A stretch of 64,000 nucleotides of DNA from Pseudomonadota bacterium (GCA_003577275.1 QEVO01000002.1:1-64000), one strand, 5' to 3'; positions 7,304-16,443 are shown, counted from the first letter of the stretch. Program-made: numbers and translations. Notes: generated from the sequence alone by a model not told the origin.

Positions 7304-8194
7304 ATGGAATTGATCAGCTATCAGGATGAAGGTCAGTTTGTTTCCGGTCATGTCGCTTGCGGCGGCTGCGCCGAGGCGCTGGCCATGCGGGTCATCCTCA
7401 ACACCGTCGGCAGCGACGCCATCGGCGTTGTCTCGCCGTCGTGCTCGGCGGTGATCTGCGGCGGCTATCCGATGAGCGCGGTGAAGATCCCGATGTTCCA
7501 CACCACGCTGGAATCGGCGGCCGCTTCGGCGAGCGGCGTCAAGCGCGCGCTCGTTGCCCAGAACAAGCCGGACACCACGGTGCTTTGCTTCGCCGGCGAC
7601 GGTGGCACCTATGACATCGGCTTGCAGGCGCTGTCCTCGGCGGCGGAACGCAACGAGGATATTCTTTATATCTGCTTCGATAACGAAGGCTATATGAACA
7701 CCGGCGGCCAGAAGAGCTCGTCGACGCCGCTCGACGCGGTGACCGGCAGCACGCCGGCGGGCAAGACGACGCGCAAGAAGAACCTGATTGAGATTCTCGC
7801 CGCCCATCGCATTCCCTATATCGCCACCGCCAGCCCATCGCATATCAATGACATGCGGGCCAAGATCGAGAAGGCCAAGGCCATCCGCGGCACCAAGGTG
7901 ATCATCGTGCTGATCCCCTGCCTGCCCGGGTGGGGCGTTGCCGACAACGCCGCGGTCAGAACCGCGCGCAAGGCGGTGGAGGCCGGCGTCTTTCCGCTTC
8001 TTGAAATCGAGGACGGGGTGAATTACCGTCTTAGTGTCAGCGAGAAGGGCGACAGCATCGAAAGCTACTTAAAAGAGCAGAAGCGCTACCGTCATCTGGA
8101 TGCCGATCATATCGCGCGCCTTCAGGCCGAGACCGATTTCGAATGGCGGCGGCTGCAGCAGCGGGTAGCTGACTCGCCGGCAAGAAACCCCTAG
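7304..8194 (+). CDS. 2-oxoacid:acceptor oxidoreductase beta subunit (TPP-binding)
   Basis: 296 residues. The N-terminal CGGC (19-22) plus C47 and C52 are candidate Fe-S ligands. The TPP/magnesium motif runs from GDGGTYDIG to DNEGYMNTGGQ. Length and arrangement fit a stand-alone POR beta subunit (PadI-like). It lies four bases after the alpha subunit and completes the operon; the GntR gene follows after a separate promoter. Such enzymes are usually oxygen-sensitive, hinting at microaerobic or anaerobic use (inference). Confidence 0.87.
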   Translation: MELISYQDEGQFVSGHVACGGCAEALAMRVILNTVGSDAIGVVSPSCSAVICGGYPMSAVKIPMFHTTLESAAASASGVKRALVAQNKPDTTVLCFAGDGGTYDIGLQALSSAAERNEDILYICFDNEGYMNTGGQKSSSTPLDAVTGSTPAGKTTRKKNLIEILAAHRIPYIATASPSHINDMRAKIEKAKAIRGTKVIIVLIPCLPGWGVADNAAVRTARKAVEAGVFPLLEIEDGVNYRLSVSEKGDSIESYLKEQKRYRHLDADHIARLQAETDFEWRRLQQRVADSPARNP

Positions 8195-8207
8195 CTCCTT
8201 ATCAAAG

Positions 8208-8238
8208 TGTCGACAGATTGCCCGGACCGTCCTATAGT
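8208..8238 (+). promoter_or_regulatory. Promoter of gntR with overlapping TGTCGACA operator
   Basis: A good sigma70 promoter is visible: TCGACA (8210-8215), exactly 17 bp, TATAGT (8233-8238). The -35 hexamer is embedded in the perfect palindrome TGTCGACA (8208-8215). The same palindrome recurs at 9178 before the next transcription unit, so it is the likely GntR operator and the gene is probably autoregulated. Confidence 0.55.
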
Positions 8239-8265
8239 AGGGATCGGCAATCAACAGGATGGTCC

Positions 8266-9048
8266 ATGGCAGGAAGAAAGCAGGGCGTTAAACCGAGGCT
8301 TAAGCGGCAGCAGCAGTCCCCGGCAATCGATGAGCGCCGCGCGCCGCCCATGTCGCCGTTTGGCGCGCCCAAGGAAATGGAAGGCGGCGGGCAGAAGACC
8401 ACCCTGGTGCAAAGCGTCTATCAAGTGCTGATGCAGGGGCTTGATGAGGGTATTTTCCGTCCCGGCCAACGCATCAAGGCGGCGGAGCTGGCCAAGCGTC
8501 TGGGCTTGAGCCGGGCGCCGGTGCGCGAGGCGTTGCATGTGCTGGCGGGGCAGGGGCTTGTCGAGATGCTGCCCGACAAGGGCGCCATCCTGCGGGTGTT
8601 GAGTCTGCACGATGTCATCGAAATTTACGACATCATCGGCCGCGTCGCCGCCGTCGGCGTGGTGGGCGCGGCGCGCCGCATAAATGAAGGCGATAATGCC
8701 AAGCGGGTGCGCGCCGCCATGGATAAAATCCATGCCGCCGGCCGCGAGCCGCCGTCCTACCGTTTTTATCTGGCGCTCAACGATTTGCACTACGTGTTCA
8801 ACGACATCGCCGAACGCCCCTATGTCAGCTATCTGATGCGGCTCCTCAACGTCGAATACTGGAACCGCTATCTGGCGGCCAACATCGACCTGGTTCGCCA
8901 CATGCCGAAATACGTCGACAACTACCGGCGCATGACGGAAGCCGTTCTGGCCGGGGATTGGCGCGCCGGCGAAGCCATGATCATCAGCCATTGCGAGTGG
9001 TCGGTCTCCCTTCTCTTGGAAACGACTCAGGGCGAAGTCCGTATCTAG
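8266..9048 (+). CDS. GntR-family regulator (FCD type)
   Basis: 260 residues. A basic, low-complexity N-terminal arm (1-44) precedes a winged helix-turn-helix (about 45-110: IFRPGQRIKAAELAKRLGLS, then RAPVREALHVLAGQGLVEML). An all-helical ligand-binding domain with conserved histidines follows, as in FadR/FCD regulators, which commonly sense carboxylic acids. It lies between the oxidoreductase operon and the cupin/TonB unit, with TGTCGACA sites before both itself and the cupin gene. ATG 8266 is preferred over an in-frame codon at 8218, which would lie inside the promoter. Confidence 0.85.
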   Translation: MAGRKQGVKPRLKRQQQSPAIDERRAPPMSPFGAPKEMEGGGQKTTLVQSVYQVLMQGLDEGIFRPGQRIKAAELAKRLGLSRAPVREALHVLAGQGLVEMLPDKGAILRVLSLHDVIEIYDIIGRVAAVGVVGAARRINEGDNAKRVRAAMDKIHAAGREPPSYRFYLALNDLHYVFNDIAERPYVSYLMRLLNVEYWNRYLAANIDLVRHMPKYVDNYRRMTEAVLAGDWRAGEAMIISHCEWSVSLLLETTQGEVRI

Positions 9049-9177
9049 GCCGCGGCATCGAGCGCCGCGCAAAGCCATCATGACGGCAGCAAACCGCCGA
9101 TTTTCTTTCTATTCTGCCGACACTTAGCTGCTTTAAGGCATATATTTTTTATTTTCATTATTTTTTCTTCTTGAAAC

Positions 9178-9208
9178 TGTCGACACTTTAGGGCTAGCGT
9201 AGCTTCAA
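9178..9208 (+). promoter_or_regulatory. Operator and probable promoter before the cupin-TonB unit
   Basis: TTGAAA (9171-9176) and TAGCGT (9195-9200), 18 bp apart, make a plausible promoter under an AT-rich upstream tract. The palindrome TGTCGACA (9178-9185) lies in the spacer, where a repressor would block transcription. Related sequence TGCCGACACTT occurs at 9115 and again inside the cupin gene at 9261, possibly auxiliary sites. Confidence 0.5.
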
Positions 9209-9240
9209 GAAATCAAAAATATCCAGGAAGGGAAGGCGTC

Positions 9241-9813
9241 GTGCCGAAGCAAGATCTATCTGCCGACACTTTGGTTGGCCGTATCGCCCGCTTTGATCAT
9301 CTGGAGGTTGTCGCCTCGCAAGCCGGGCATGGCCTGCCGCAGGACGTGGCCGATCTCATCTGGGCGCGCAAGCTGTTGCCGGTGGTCACCCGCGCGGACG
9401 CAGCAGGTGGGCCCTTCGGCGCCAAAGCGCCGATTGTCGGCGCCGGCGATATGTCGATCACCTACGCCGTGACGCCGCCCGGAACCGGACCGACGCTGCA
9501 TGCGCATCGCAAAACTTTTGAGACGTTCACTGTAATGCGCGGCCGCTTTGAATTTTCCGTGGGCGACGAGGGCGAGGAAAAAGTGGTGCTGGAGCCGTTG
9601 GATGTGGTCTCAGTGCCGCCCGGCGTGCATCGCGCGTTCAAGAACGTCAGCGATGAGGAAGGCGTGCTGCAAGTCATCATCACCGGCGGCGTTCACGACC
9701 AGGACGATGTCTTTTTCCCGGCAACGACGGCTGCGCGTATCGCCGATAAGGATCCCAAGTATCTCGACTACTTCAAAAGTATCGGACTGCACTTTGCAAA
9801 CGACAGTCGATGA
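9241..9813 (+). CDS. Cupin-domain protein
   Basis: 190 residues. The single cupin barrel lies at about 75-160: motif 1 around GTGPTLHAHRKTFETFTVMRG gives histidine and glutamate metal ligands, and motif 2 is PPGVHRAFKNV. The fold could be a metal-dependent dioxygenase, isomerase or sensor; nothing selects among them. GTG start with GGAAGGGAAGG upstream. It is the first gene after the GntR operator and 45 bp before a TonB receptor, so probably belongs to the same inducible unit. Confidence 0.8.
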   Translation: MPKQDLSADTLVGRIARFDHLEVVASQAGHGLPQDVADLIWARKLLPVVTRADAAGGPFGAKAPIVGAGDMSITYAVTPPGTGPTLHAHRKTFETFTVMRGRFEFSVGDEGEEKVVLEPLDVVSVPPGVHRAFKNVSDEEGVLQVIITGGVHDQDDVFFPATTAARIADKDPKYLDYFKSIGLHFANDSR

Positions 9814-9857
9814 AAAAATAACGCTCACGAAAACATATACCTGAGGAGGCATGGATC

Positions 9858-12014
9858 ATGACCAAGATTAACCACACTTCTGCTCTGTTGCTATCAACGG
9901 CGCTTGGCGCCATGGTAAGCGGACCGCTTTTCGCGGCGGACGGCGCGATGCTCGAGGAAGTCACCGTTACCGCCACCAAAATGGGCGAGACCAACCTGCA
10001 GGAAACACCGCTGGCCATTTCGGCTTTTACTAGTGACTACCTGGACAAAACCGGCAGCCGCGATGTGCGCGACCTGGTGTTCGGCACGCCCAATCTGATC
10101 ATCGCGCAAAACGGCAACTCGGCGCAGATCTACATTCGCGGCGTCGGCTCCAACAACTCGTTCCTGGGTGGAGAAACCAGTTCCACCGTCCATCTGGACG
10201 GCGTCTATATTGCCCGTCCCGGCGCGGTGTTCTTCAACTTCCTGGATGTAGAGCGCATCGAAGTGCTGCGCGGGCCGCAAGGCACGCTTTATGGCCGAAA
10301 CTCCGTGGGCGGCACCATCAACGTCATTTCCCGCAAGCCGGACAATCAGCTTCACGCCAAGGTTCAAGGCACCATCGGCAACTTCGACCTGTGGCGGGCG
10401 GAAGGCTACATTAGTGGTCCTATTGTCGAGGATAAGGTGACCGCCAGCGTGTCGGCTATGCGCAGTAAGCGCGACGGCTACTTTAAGAACGTGGTTGCAA
10501 CCAGCAATGATCGCGGCTCCGAGGATACGTGGAGCGTGCGCGGCCAGGTGCGTGTAACACCTAACGAAAAACTGGAACTGTTGGTCCGCGCCGATTACTT
10601 GAAAGACGAAGGCCTGCCGGCAGGTAACCAGGCATTGTTGCTGCCGTTCTTCCCTGTGGCGGGCGGCCCGGAAAATCCAGCTACCGCGGCGATTTTTGGT
10701 GACTGGCATAAGTTTGCGGCCGATACGCCCAGCACGTTCGACAAACACTTGGCGGGTGTTTCCGGCGAGCTCACTTATGAATTTTCCGAAGCCGCCATCT
10801 TGAAGTCATTGACGGCGTACCGGGAAAGCAAAACGGAGGCCTTCAGCGATACCGACGCCACGGACCTGAACCGCCAGACCACTGGCCTGAGTGAAAAGCA
10901 GCATCAGTTCTCGCAGGAATTTAACCTCTCTGGCCGCATTGACCGCGCCAAGTATGTGTTGGGCCTCTATTATTTTGATGAAAGTGTCTCGTCCGACGGC
11001 CCAGGCGTCCATGCCATTCCCGCTGGCTTTAAAACTCAGCCTCACCCCAGCGTTGATACGGAAGCACTCGCAGCCTACGGCCAGGTTGATTACGATCTGA
11101 CCGAGCAACTGACCGTCACCGCCGGTATCAGGTACTCAGACGAGAAAAAACACTTTGTGCAGAACCTCAATCGAGAACTGGTGCCCTCGGGTCTGTCGGC
11201 GCCGGGCTTCCCGGTGCAATATGTCAGAGATGGCAAGTACACCGCCTGGACGCCGAAAGTTGGGCTGCAATTCAAGCCTAACGAAGACGTCATGCTTTTT
11301 GTGTCCGCCACGCGGGGCTTTAAATCTGGCGGTTTCAACTTCTCCAGCGGCAATACGGTACATGGCTATGGCCCGGAAAAGCTGTGGAGCTATGAAGCTG
11401 GCTTCAAAAGCGACTTCGCCGACAAGCGCGTGCGCCTGAACGGTACAGCTTTCTATTATGATTACAAAGACCTTCAGGTGCAGGCCTTCATCACGCCGGG
11501 TGTGACCGATATCACCAACGCGTCCGACGCAAAGATCCAGGGATTTGAGCTTGAATTGCTGACCCGTCCGGTGGATGGCTTGGACCTGGGCGCTAGCCTG
11601 AATCATCTGGACGCCACCTACAAGAACTTCCCCGCCGCGCCCATCACCGGCGGCACCTTTGACGCCAGCGGCAAGCGGCTCAATTCGGCGCCCAAATGGT
11701 CCTACAACCTGTTCGCCCAGTATACGCACGACCTGGGGGACATGGGCAGCCTGTCGTTGCGCGGCGAGTACGCGTGGAAGGGCCGCCAGTTCTTCACCGT
11801 GGTCAACGACAACATTCAAACGTCCCCCAGCTATGAATTGGTCAACGCCAGCATCAGCTACACCTCACCCGATGAGCGCTGGCAGGTGATACTCTATGGC
11901 CGCAACCTGACCAATGATCAGTATCTGATTTCCGCCGGCGGGTTTACAGCGGTGCCGTCGGGAACGCCGGGCGATCCCAGAACCTACGGGCTGCGGTTGG
12001 CCTTCACCTACTAA
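9858..12014 (+). CDS. TonB-dependent outer-membrane receptor
   Basis: 718 residues. A Sec signal peptide (about 1-26, ending LFAADG) precedes a TonB box (EEVTVTA), a plug domain (IYIRGVGSNN, VERIEVLRGPQGTLYGRN, GGTINVIS), and a 22-strand-type barrel ending in aromatic residues (LAFTY). It belongs to the sphingomonad-type receptors annotated as pesticin or FyuA-like, which often import bulky organic substrates. No FecI/FecR genes or iron-uptake genes are near. GGAGG precedes the ATG at 9858. A strong hairpin follows the gene. Confidence 0.9.
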   Translation: MTKINHTSALLLSTALGAMVSGPLFAADGAMLEEVTVTATKMGETNLQETPLAISAFTSDYLDKTGSRDVRDLVFGTPNLIIAQNGNSAQIYIRGVGSNNSFLGGETSSTVHLDGVYIARPGAVFFNFLDVERIEVLRGPQGTLYGRNSVGGTINVISRKPDNQLHAKVQGTIGNFDLWRAEGYISGPIVEDKVTASVSAMRSKRDGYFKNVVATSNDRGSEDTWSVRGQVRVTPNEKLELLVRADYLKDEGLPAGNQALLLPFFPVAGGPENPATAAIFGDWHKFAADTPSTFDKHLAGVSGELTYEFSEAAILKSLTAYRESKTEAFSDTDATDLNRQTTGLSEKQHQFSQEFNLSGRIDRAKYVLGLYYFDESVSSDGPGVHAIPAGFKTQPHPSVDTEALAAYGQVDYDLTEQLTVTAGIRYSDEKKHFVQNLNRELVPSGLSAPGFPVQYVRDGKYTAWTPKVGLQFKPNEDVMLFVSATRGFKSGGFNFSSGNTVHGYGPEKLWSYEAGFKSDFADKRVRLNGTAFYYDYKDLQVQAFITPGVTDITNASDAKIQGFELELLTRPVDGLDLGASLNHLDATYKNFPAAPITGGTFDASGKRLNSAPKWSYNLFAQYTHDLGDMGSLSLRGEYAWKGRQFFTVVNDNIQTSPSYELVNASISYTSPDERWQVILYGRNLTNDQYLISAGGFTAVPSGTPGDPRTYGLRLAFTY

Positions 12015-12029
12015 AGGGTACAAATGGGC

Positions 12030-12063
12030 GGTTGCAGCCGCTGTCGTGAGCAGGGCTGCAACC
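12030..12063 (+). terminator. Hairpin after the first TonB receptor gene
   Basis: A 10-bp perfect stem (GGTTGCAGCC/GGCTGCAACC, 14-nt loop) is followed by TTTG. It lies 16 bp after the receptor stop and 37 bp before the next start. It could be a weak terminator or a 3'-end stabiliser that gives the receptor more transcript than the downstream enzymes. Confidence 0.45.
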
Positions 12064-12100
12064 TTTGCCACCACGGTGGCGAGAGACAAACGAGGAGCGA

Positions 12101-13351
12101 ATGATGACGGGCGTCAGCCGACGGGATTTCGTGATTCTGAGTGCCGCTGCAGCAGGCCTTGATGCCGTCTTGTCGCCCTTTGCACGTGCGGCTTTGGCCA
12201 ATCCTGCCGAGGAGCCCCAGATTCACGGCACATGCGATCCGGCTTTTGGGCAGGTTAAAGATGTTTTTGCCGAAAATTTCCGCAGCCGTGGTGAACTGGG
12301 GGCTGCGGTTTGCGTCTATAAGGATGGGGAAAAGGTTGTCGACCTGTGGGGGGGCGTGGCAGACCGGGCGACGGGGAGGCCTTGGCAGCAGGATACCATC
12401 GTCTTCATGGCGTCGGTCTACAAATCCATATCGGCTCTCTGCGTCCTGATGCTGGTCGATCGGGGCAAGATCGACTTGGAAGCTCCCGTTGCACGCTATT
12501 GGCCGGAATTTGCTCAGGCGGGCAAGGACAAGATCAGCGTGCGCACGCTGCTGTCCGCCCAGGCTGGAGTGATCTATGCCGATGCAGCGCCTGATGGAGC
12601 CATGCTCGACTGGGATGTGATGATTGACGCGCTCGCCCAGCAGGCGCCGGCTTGGGAGCCCGGCACGAAGGGTGGATATCACTCCATGAGCTGCGGTTTT
12701 CTGCTCGGTGAGCTCGTGCGCAGAGTTGACGGCAGAATGGTGGGGGCTTTTCTTGCCGAAGAGATCGCCGGACCGTTGGGCGCCGATTACAAGATGGGCC
12801 TCAGCACGCACGACATGAGCCGCGCTGTTTCTCTTATTCCCAATCCTGAGAGCGTCACGCTCAACCAGATAGCCGATCCAACCACAAAAATGGGCCGGGC
12901 CTGGCGGGTGCGGCCGAAGGATCCTGATTATCAAAACACCGCAATGTACCGGCGTGGTACGAGACTGTCCGGCAACGGCTATGGCAATGCTGGCGGTGTT
13001 GCGCGAATCTACGCCGCTCTGGCGAACGGCGGATCGCTTGATGGCGTGCATCTCGTATCGCCCGAACTCATAGAGATCGCGCGGACGGAAAGCTGGCGCG
13101 GCATTTGCGAAATGACCGGCCGGCCGTTCCGGTATGGCGTCGGCTTTTTCCTCAACTATCCGCCGCTGATGCCGTTCGGCTCGAACAATCGCGCCTTCGG
13201 GCATCCGGGTGCGGGCGGCGCTATCGGCATCGCCGACCCCGAGGCGCGCATGTCCTTCAGTTACAGCCCGAACCTCATGTGCGCAGGCGCGGGCGTGGGC
13301 GACCGCTGCGAGGCGCTGGTTGCGGCTGCGCTGGGAACATTAAGATCATGA
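12101..13351 (+). CDS. Exported serine hydrolase, beta-lactamase/EstB family
   Basis: 416 residues. The N-terminus has a twin-arginine motif (SRRDFV, residues 6-11), a hydrophobic stretch and an ALA cleavage site, so it is probably exported by Tat. The catalytic S-x-x-K motif is SVYK (S105, K108), the second motif is in YHSMSCG, and HPGAGGA near the C-terminus is the third. The family includes class C beta-lactamases and esterases such as EstB; ester hydrolysis fits this catabolic context. It is the first of three tandem paralogues and the only one with a signal peptide. GAGGAG precedes the ATG. Confidence 0.85.
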   Translation: MMTGVSRRDFVILSAAAAGLDAVLSPFARAALANPAEEPQIHGTCDPAFGQVKDVFAENFRSRGELGAAVCVYKDGEKVVDLWGGVADRATGRPWQQDTIVFMASVYKSISALCVLMLVDRGKIDLEAPVARYWPEFAQAGKDKISVRTLLSAQAGVIYADAAPDGAMLDWDVMIDALAQQAPAWEPGTKGGYHSMSCGFLLGELVRRVDGRMVGAFLAEEIAGPLGADYKMGLSTHDMSRAVSLIPNPESVTLNQIADPTTKMGRAWRVRPKDPDYQNTAMYRRGTRLSGNGYGNAGGVARIYAALANGGSLDGVHLVSPELIEIARTESWRGICEMTGRPFRYGVGFFLNYPPLMPFGSNNRAFGHPGAGGAIGIADPEARMSFSYSPNLMCAGAGVGDRCEALVAAALGTLRS

Positions 13352-14496
13352 CAAATACCAACATTCATGGAATGTATGATCCTGCTTTCTCGGCTGTGGG
13401 TGATGTCTTCGCCGAAAATTTCCGCAGCCGGGGAGAGATCGGCGCGGCGGTTTGTCTATATAAAGACGGGCTGAAAGTGGTTGACCTGTGGGGCGGGATC
13501 GCCGATCCGGAAACGGGCCGGCGCTGGCGGGAAAATACCATCGTCTGCATGATGTCGGTGGGCAAATCCATGGCGGCGCTGTCGGTGCTAATGCTGGTGG
13601 ACCGCGGTCAGATAGACCTTGATGCGCCGGTGGCGACCTACTGGCCGGAATTCGCCCAGGCCGGCAAAGATAAGATCACGGTTCGCACGCTGTTGGCGGG
13701 CAAAGCCGGACTATTGTACGCCGATCACGCGCCGGCGGGATCGGCCTATGATTGGGGAAGCATGATCCGCGCCTTTGAAAAACAGGCGCCGGCGTGGGAG
13801 CCAGGAACCCGTGGCGCTTATCACTCCATGAGCTGCGGCTACCTGTTGGGCGAATTGGTGCGCCGGGTCGACGGCCGTTTCTTCAATATCTTCTTTGCCG
13901 AAGAAGTGGCGGGGCCCTTGGGGCTCGATTACAAGTTCGCTCTCCATGACGATGACATTGCCCGCGCGGCAACCATCGTGCCTAACCAGGATAGCGTCAC
14001 CTATGTGCAAACCCGCGACATCAGCACCAAGCTCGGGCGCGCTTGGCGGGTGCGGCCCAACGTGCCGGGCGTCTATAATACCGATGCTTTTCGCCGGGCG
14101 CTGTTTCCCTCCTCCAATGGTCACGGCAATGCCCGCGCCATTGCCCGCGTTTATGCGGCGTTGGCCAACGGCGGCTCCCTTGACGGTGTGCGCTTGATAT
14201 CGCCCGAACTGGTGGAGACGGCGCGCGCGGAAACCTGGAAAGACATTTGTCAGATGACCGATCGGCCGTTCCGTTATGGCCTCGGTTTCTTCCTCAACTA
14301 TGCGCCGCTGTTGCCGTTCGGGTCCAACCCGCGCGCCTTTGGACATCCCGGCGCCGGCGGCGCCATCGGCATCGCCGATCCGGAAAGAGGGCTGGCGTTC
14401 AGCTACAGTCCCAACTTCATGTGCGCCGGCGCGGGCGTCGGAGAGCGCTGCGAGGCGCTGGTGACGGCGGCGCTAGGGCCGCAATGGCAAGAATAA
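13348..14496 (+). CDS. Cytoplasmic serine hydrolase, second paralogue
   Basis: 382 residues without a signal peptide. Its ATG overlaps the stop of the previous gene (ATGA), indicating translational coupling. SVGK (S70, K73), YHSMSCG and HPGAGGA match the beta-lactamase/EstB family. It is very similar along its whole length to its neighbours (for example FAENFRSRGE and YWPEFAQAGKDKI), so it arose by tandem duplication. It may act on a related ester or lactone after import. Confidence 0.87.
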   Translation: MTNTNIHGMYDPAFSAVGDVFAENFRSRGEIGAAVCLYKDGLKVVDLWGGIADPETGRRWRENTIVCMMSVGKSMAALSVLMLVDRGQIDLDAPVATYWPEFAQAGKDKITVRTLLAGKAGLLYADHAPAGSAYDWGSMIRAFEKQAPAWEPGTRGAYHSMSCGYLLGELVRRVDGRFFNIFFAEEVAGPLGLDYKFALHDDDIARAATIVPNQDSVTYVQTRDISTKLGRAWRVRPNVPGVYNTDAFRRALFPSSNGHGNARAIARVYAALANGGSLDGVRLISPELVETARAETWKDICQMTDRPFRYGLGFFLNYAPLLPFGSNPRAFGHPGAGGAIGIADPERGLAFSYSPNFMCAGAGVGERCEALVTAALGPQWQE

Positions 14497-14517
14497 ACAA
14501 CGCAAGGTAGATAAAGC

Positions 14518-15654
14518 ATGACGACGATTATTCACGGTACCTGTGACCCATCCTTTGCGCCGGTGCGCGCTACTTTCGCGGAGAATTTCGCCGCTCGCGG
14601 CGAAGTGGGCGCGGCGGTGTGCGTCTATAAGGATGGCCGCAAGGTGCTCGATCTGTGGGGCGGCATCGCCGATCAAAAAACCGGTCGCCCCTGGGATAAA
14701 GACACCATTGTCTGCATGATGTCGGTGGGCAAGGCCATGGCTGCCTTATGCGTGCTGCGGCTCATTGATCGCGGATTGATCGACTTGGAAGCGCCGGTGG
14801 CGCGCTATTGGCCGGAGTTCGCGCAAGCCGGCAAGGACAAGATCACCGTGCGGTTGCTCATGGGCGGACTTGCCGGATTGGTTTACGCCGATCATGCGCC
14901 GGAGGGCGCGGCGTTCGATTGGGACGTCATGGTGCGGGCGCTGGAGAAGCAGGAGCCGATCTGGAAGCCGGGCACCGTGGGCGCTTACCATTCCATGACG
15001 GCGGGACACCTGTTCGGCGAACTGGTGCGGCGTGTCGACGGGCGCATGATCAATGTCATGTTCGCGGAGGAAGTCGCCAATCCCTTAGGGGCGGATTATA
15101 AAATCGGCGTGGATGATGCGGACCTTGCCCGCGTTGCCCCGATCCTTCCCAACCCCGATAGTGTGACGCTCAATCAAATCGCCGATCCCACCAGCAAGCT
15201 CGGCCGTGCTTGGCGCATTCTCCCCAAGGGACCGGATGTCTTCAACAGCACATCCTTCCGTAAAAGCGTCTTTCCGTCGGGCAGCGGCCATGGTACGGCG
15301 CGCGGCATTGCTCGCATCTATGCGGCGCTATGCAATGGCGGGCAGCTCGATGGCTATTATGTGTTGTCGCCTGGCTTGATTGACGAGCTCCGCAAGCCAT
15401 CGTGGGAAGGCGTTTGCGGCATGACCGATCGCGAATTTCGTTATGGGTTAGGCTTCTTTGTCAGCGCGCCGCCGCTCATTCCCTTTGGCGCTAACAAGCG
15501 CGCCTTCGGCCATCCCGGCGCGGGTGGCGCCATCGGCTTCTGTGATCCCGAAGCAGGATTATCGTTCAGCTACAGCCCCAACTTCATGTGTGCCGGCGCC
15601 GGCGTCGGCGATCGCTGCGAAGCGCTGATTGCCGCCGCATTTTCATGTTTATAA
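14518..15654 (+). CDS. Cytoplasmic serine hydrolase, third paralogue
   Basis: 378 residues, no signal peptide. S-x-x-K is SVGK (S69, K72); YHSMTAG replaces YHSMSCG at motif 2; HPGAGGA is kept. It starts 21 bp after the second paralogue behind AAGGTAGATAAAGC. Conserved blocks are shared with both neighbours, while substrate-pocket regions differ, so the three enzymes may divide related substrates among them. Confidence 0.87.
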   Translation: MTTIIHGTCDPSFAPVRATFAENFAARGEVGAAVCVYKDGRKVLDLWGGIADQKTGRPWDKDTIVCMMSVGKAMAALCVLRLIDRGLIDLEAPVARYWPEFAQAGKDKITVRLLMGGLAGLVYADHAPEGAAFDWDVMVRALEKQEPIWKPGTVGAYHSMTAGHLFGELVRRVDGRMINVMFAEEVANPLGADYKIGVDDADLARVAPILPNPDSVTLNQIADPTSKLGRAWRILPKGPDVFNSTSFRKSVFPSGSGHGTARGIARIYAALCNGGQLDGYYVLSPGLIDELRKPSWEGVCGMTDREFRYGLGFFVSAPPLIPFGANKRAFGHPGAGGAIGFCDPEAGLSFSYSPNFMCAGAGVGDRCEALIAAAFSCL

Positions 15655-15669
15655 AAGGTGATTTGTAAG

Positions 15670-16443
15670 ATGACTGACTTTTCCGGCAAGATTGCCATTG
15701 TGACCGGCGGCAGTTCAGGCATCGGCGCGGTGACGGCCAAGGCGCTGGCGGCGCGCGGCGCGACCGTCGCCGTAGTGGCCAGCAGCGATGTCAAGAAGGC
15801 CGCTGTCGTTGCCGATGACATACGCAAAAAAGGCGGAAAGGCTGAACCTTATGCCGTCGATGTGCGGGATGGAGAGGCAGTGCGCGCCCTGATATCCTCC
15901 ATCGAAAAGAAATTCGGTGGAATCGATATTCTGGTCAATGCGGCCGGAGTCTTTCAGCCAAGCCCTCCCGGAAACACGCCCGCAGAGCTGACCGATCGCA
16001 TGATCGATATCAACGTCAAGGGCACCTGGAATTGCGTGCAGGCGGCGATAGACCCCTTAAAGCGCCGCGGCGGCGGTAAAATACTGAATTTTGCCTCCGT
16101 TGCCGGTTTGACCGCCGTTAAAGGCATGGCGGTCTACTGCGCCAGCAAAGCGGCTATTGTGATGATGACCAAGGTTCTGGCGGCGGAGCTTGCGCCCTTC
16201 AACATCAACGTCAATGCGCTCGCCCCCGGCAATACCGCCACGCCCATGAATGAAAACATGCGCTCGGATCCGGCCATGCGGGAAATGATGGAAGGCATGA
16301 GGCGCATGACGCCCAGCGGCACCACCTTCTCCAAAGCGGAGGAGATTGTCGAAGGCGCGCTTTATCTGCTGTCGCCAGCGGCGCGGCCGGTACACGGTTC
16401 AACGCTGGTGATCGATGAAGGCATCTCGGCGGCCATCGGTTAG
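15670..16443 (+). CDS. Short-chain dehydrogenase/reductase
   Basis: 257 residues, classical SDR. The cofactor site is VTGGSSGIG (about 11-19), NAAG is at about 94, and catalytic YCASK follows a serine in NFASVAG. An alcohol/ketone interconversion is the expected chemistry; substrate unknown. It begins 15 bp after the third hydrolase behind AAAGGTG and is followed by an MFS permease, so hydrolysis, oxidation and transport are grouped. Confidence 0.85.
   Translation: MTDFSGKIAIVTGGSSGIGAVTAKALAARGATVAVVASSDVKKAAVVADDIRKKGGKAEPYAVDVRDGEAVRALISSIEKKFGGIDILVNAAGVFQPSPPGNTPAELTDRMIDINVKGTWNCVQAAIDPLKRRGGGKILNFASVAGLTAVKGMAVYCASKAAIVMMTKVLAAELAPFNINVNALAPGNTATPMNENMRSDPAMREMMEGMRRMTPSGTTFSKAEEIVEGALYLLSPAARPVHGSTLVIDEGISAAIG

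Noticed and set aside
9858..12014. Siderophore (iron) receptor assignment
   Set aside because: No iron-uptake, FecIR or siderophore genes are nearby and the gene lies in a catabolic unit, so the substrate is left open.
12101..15654. Antibiotic-resistance beta-lactamases
   Set aside because: The S-x-x-K fold is shared with esterases, two of the three copies lack export signals, and the context is catabolic.
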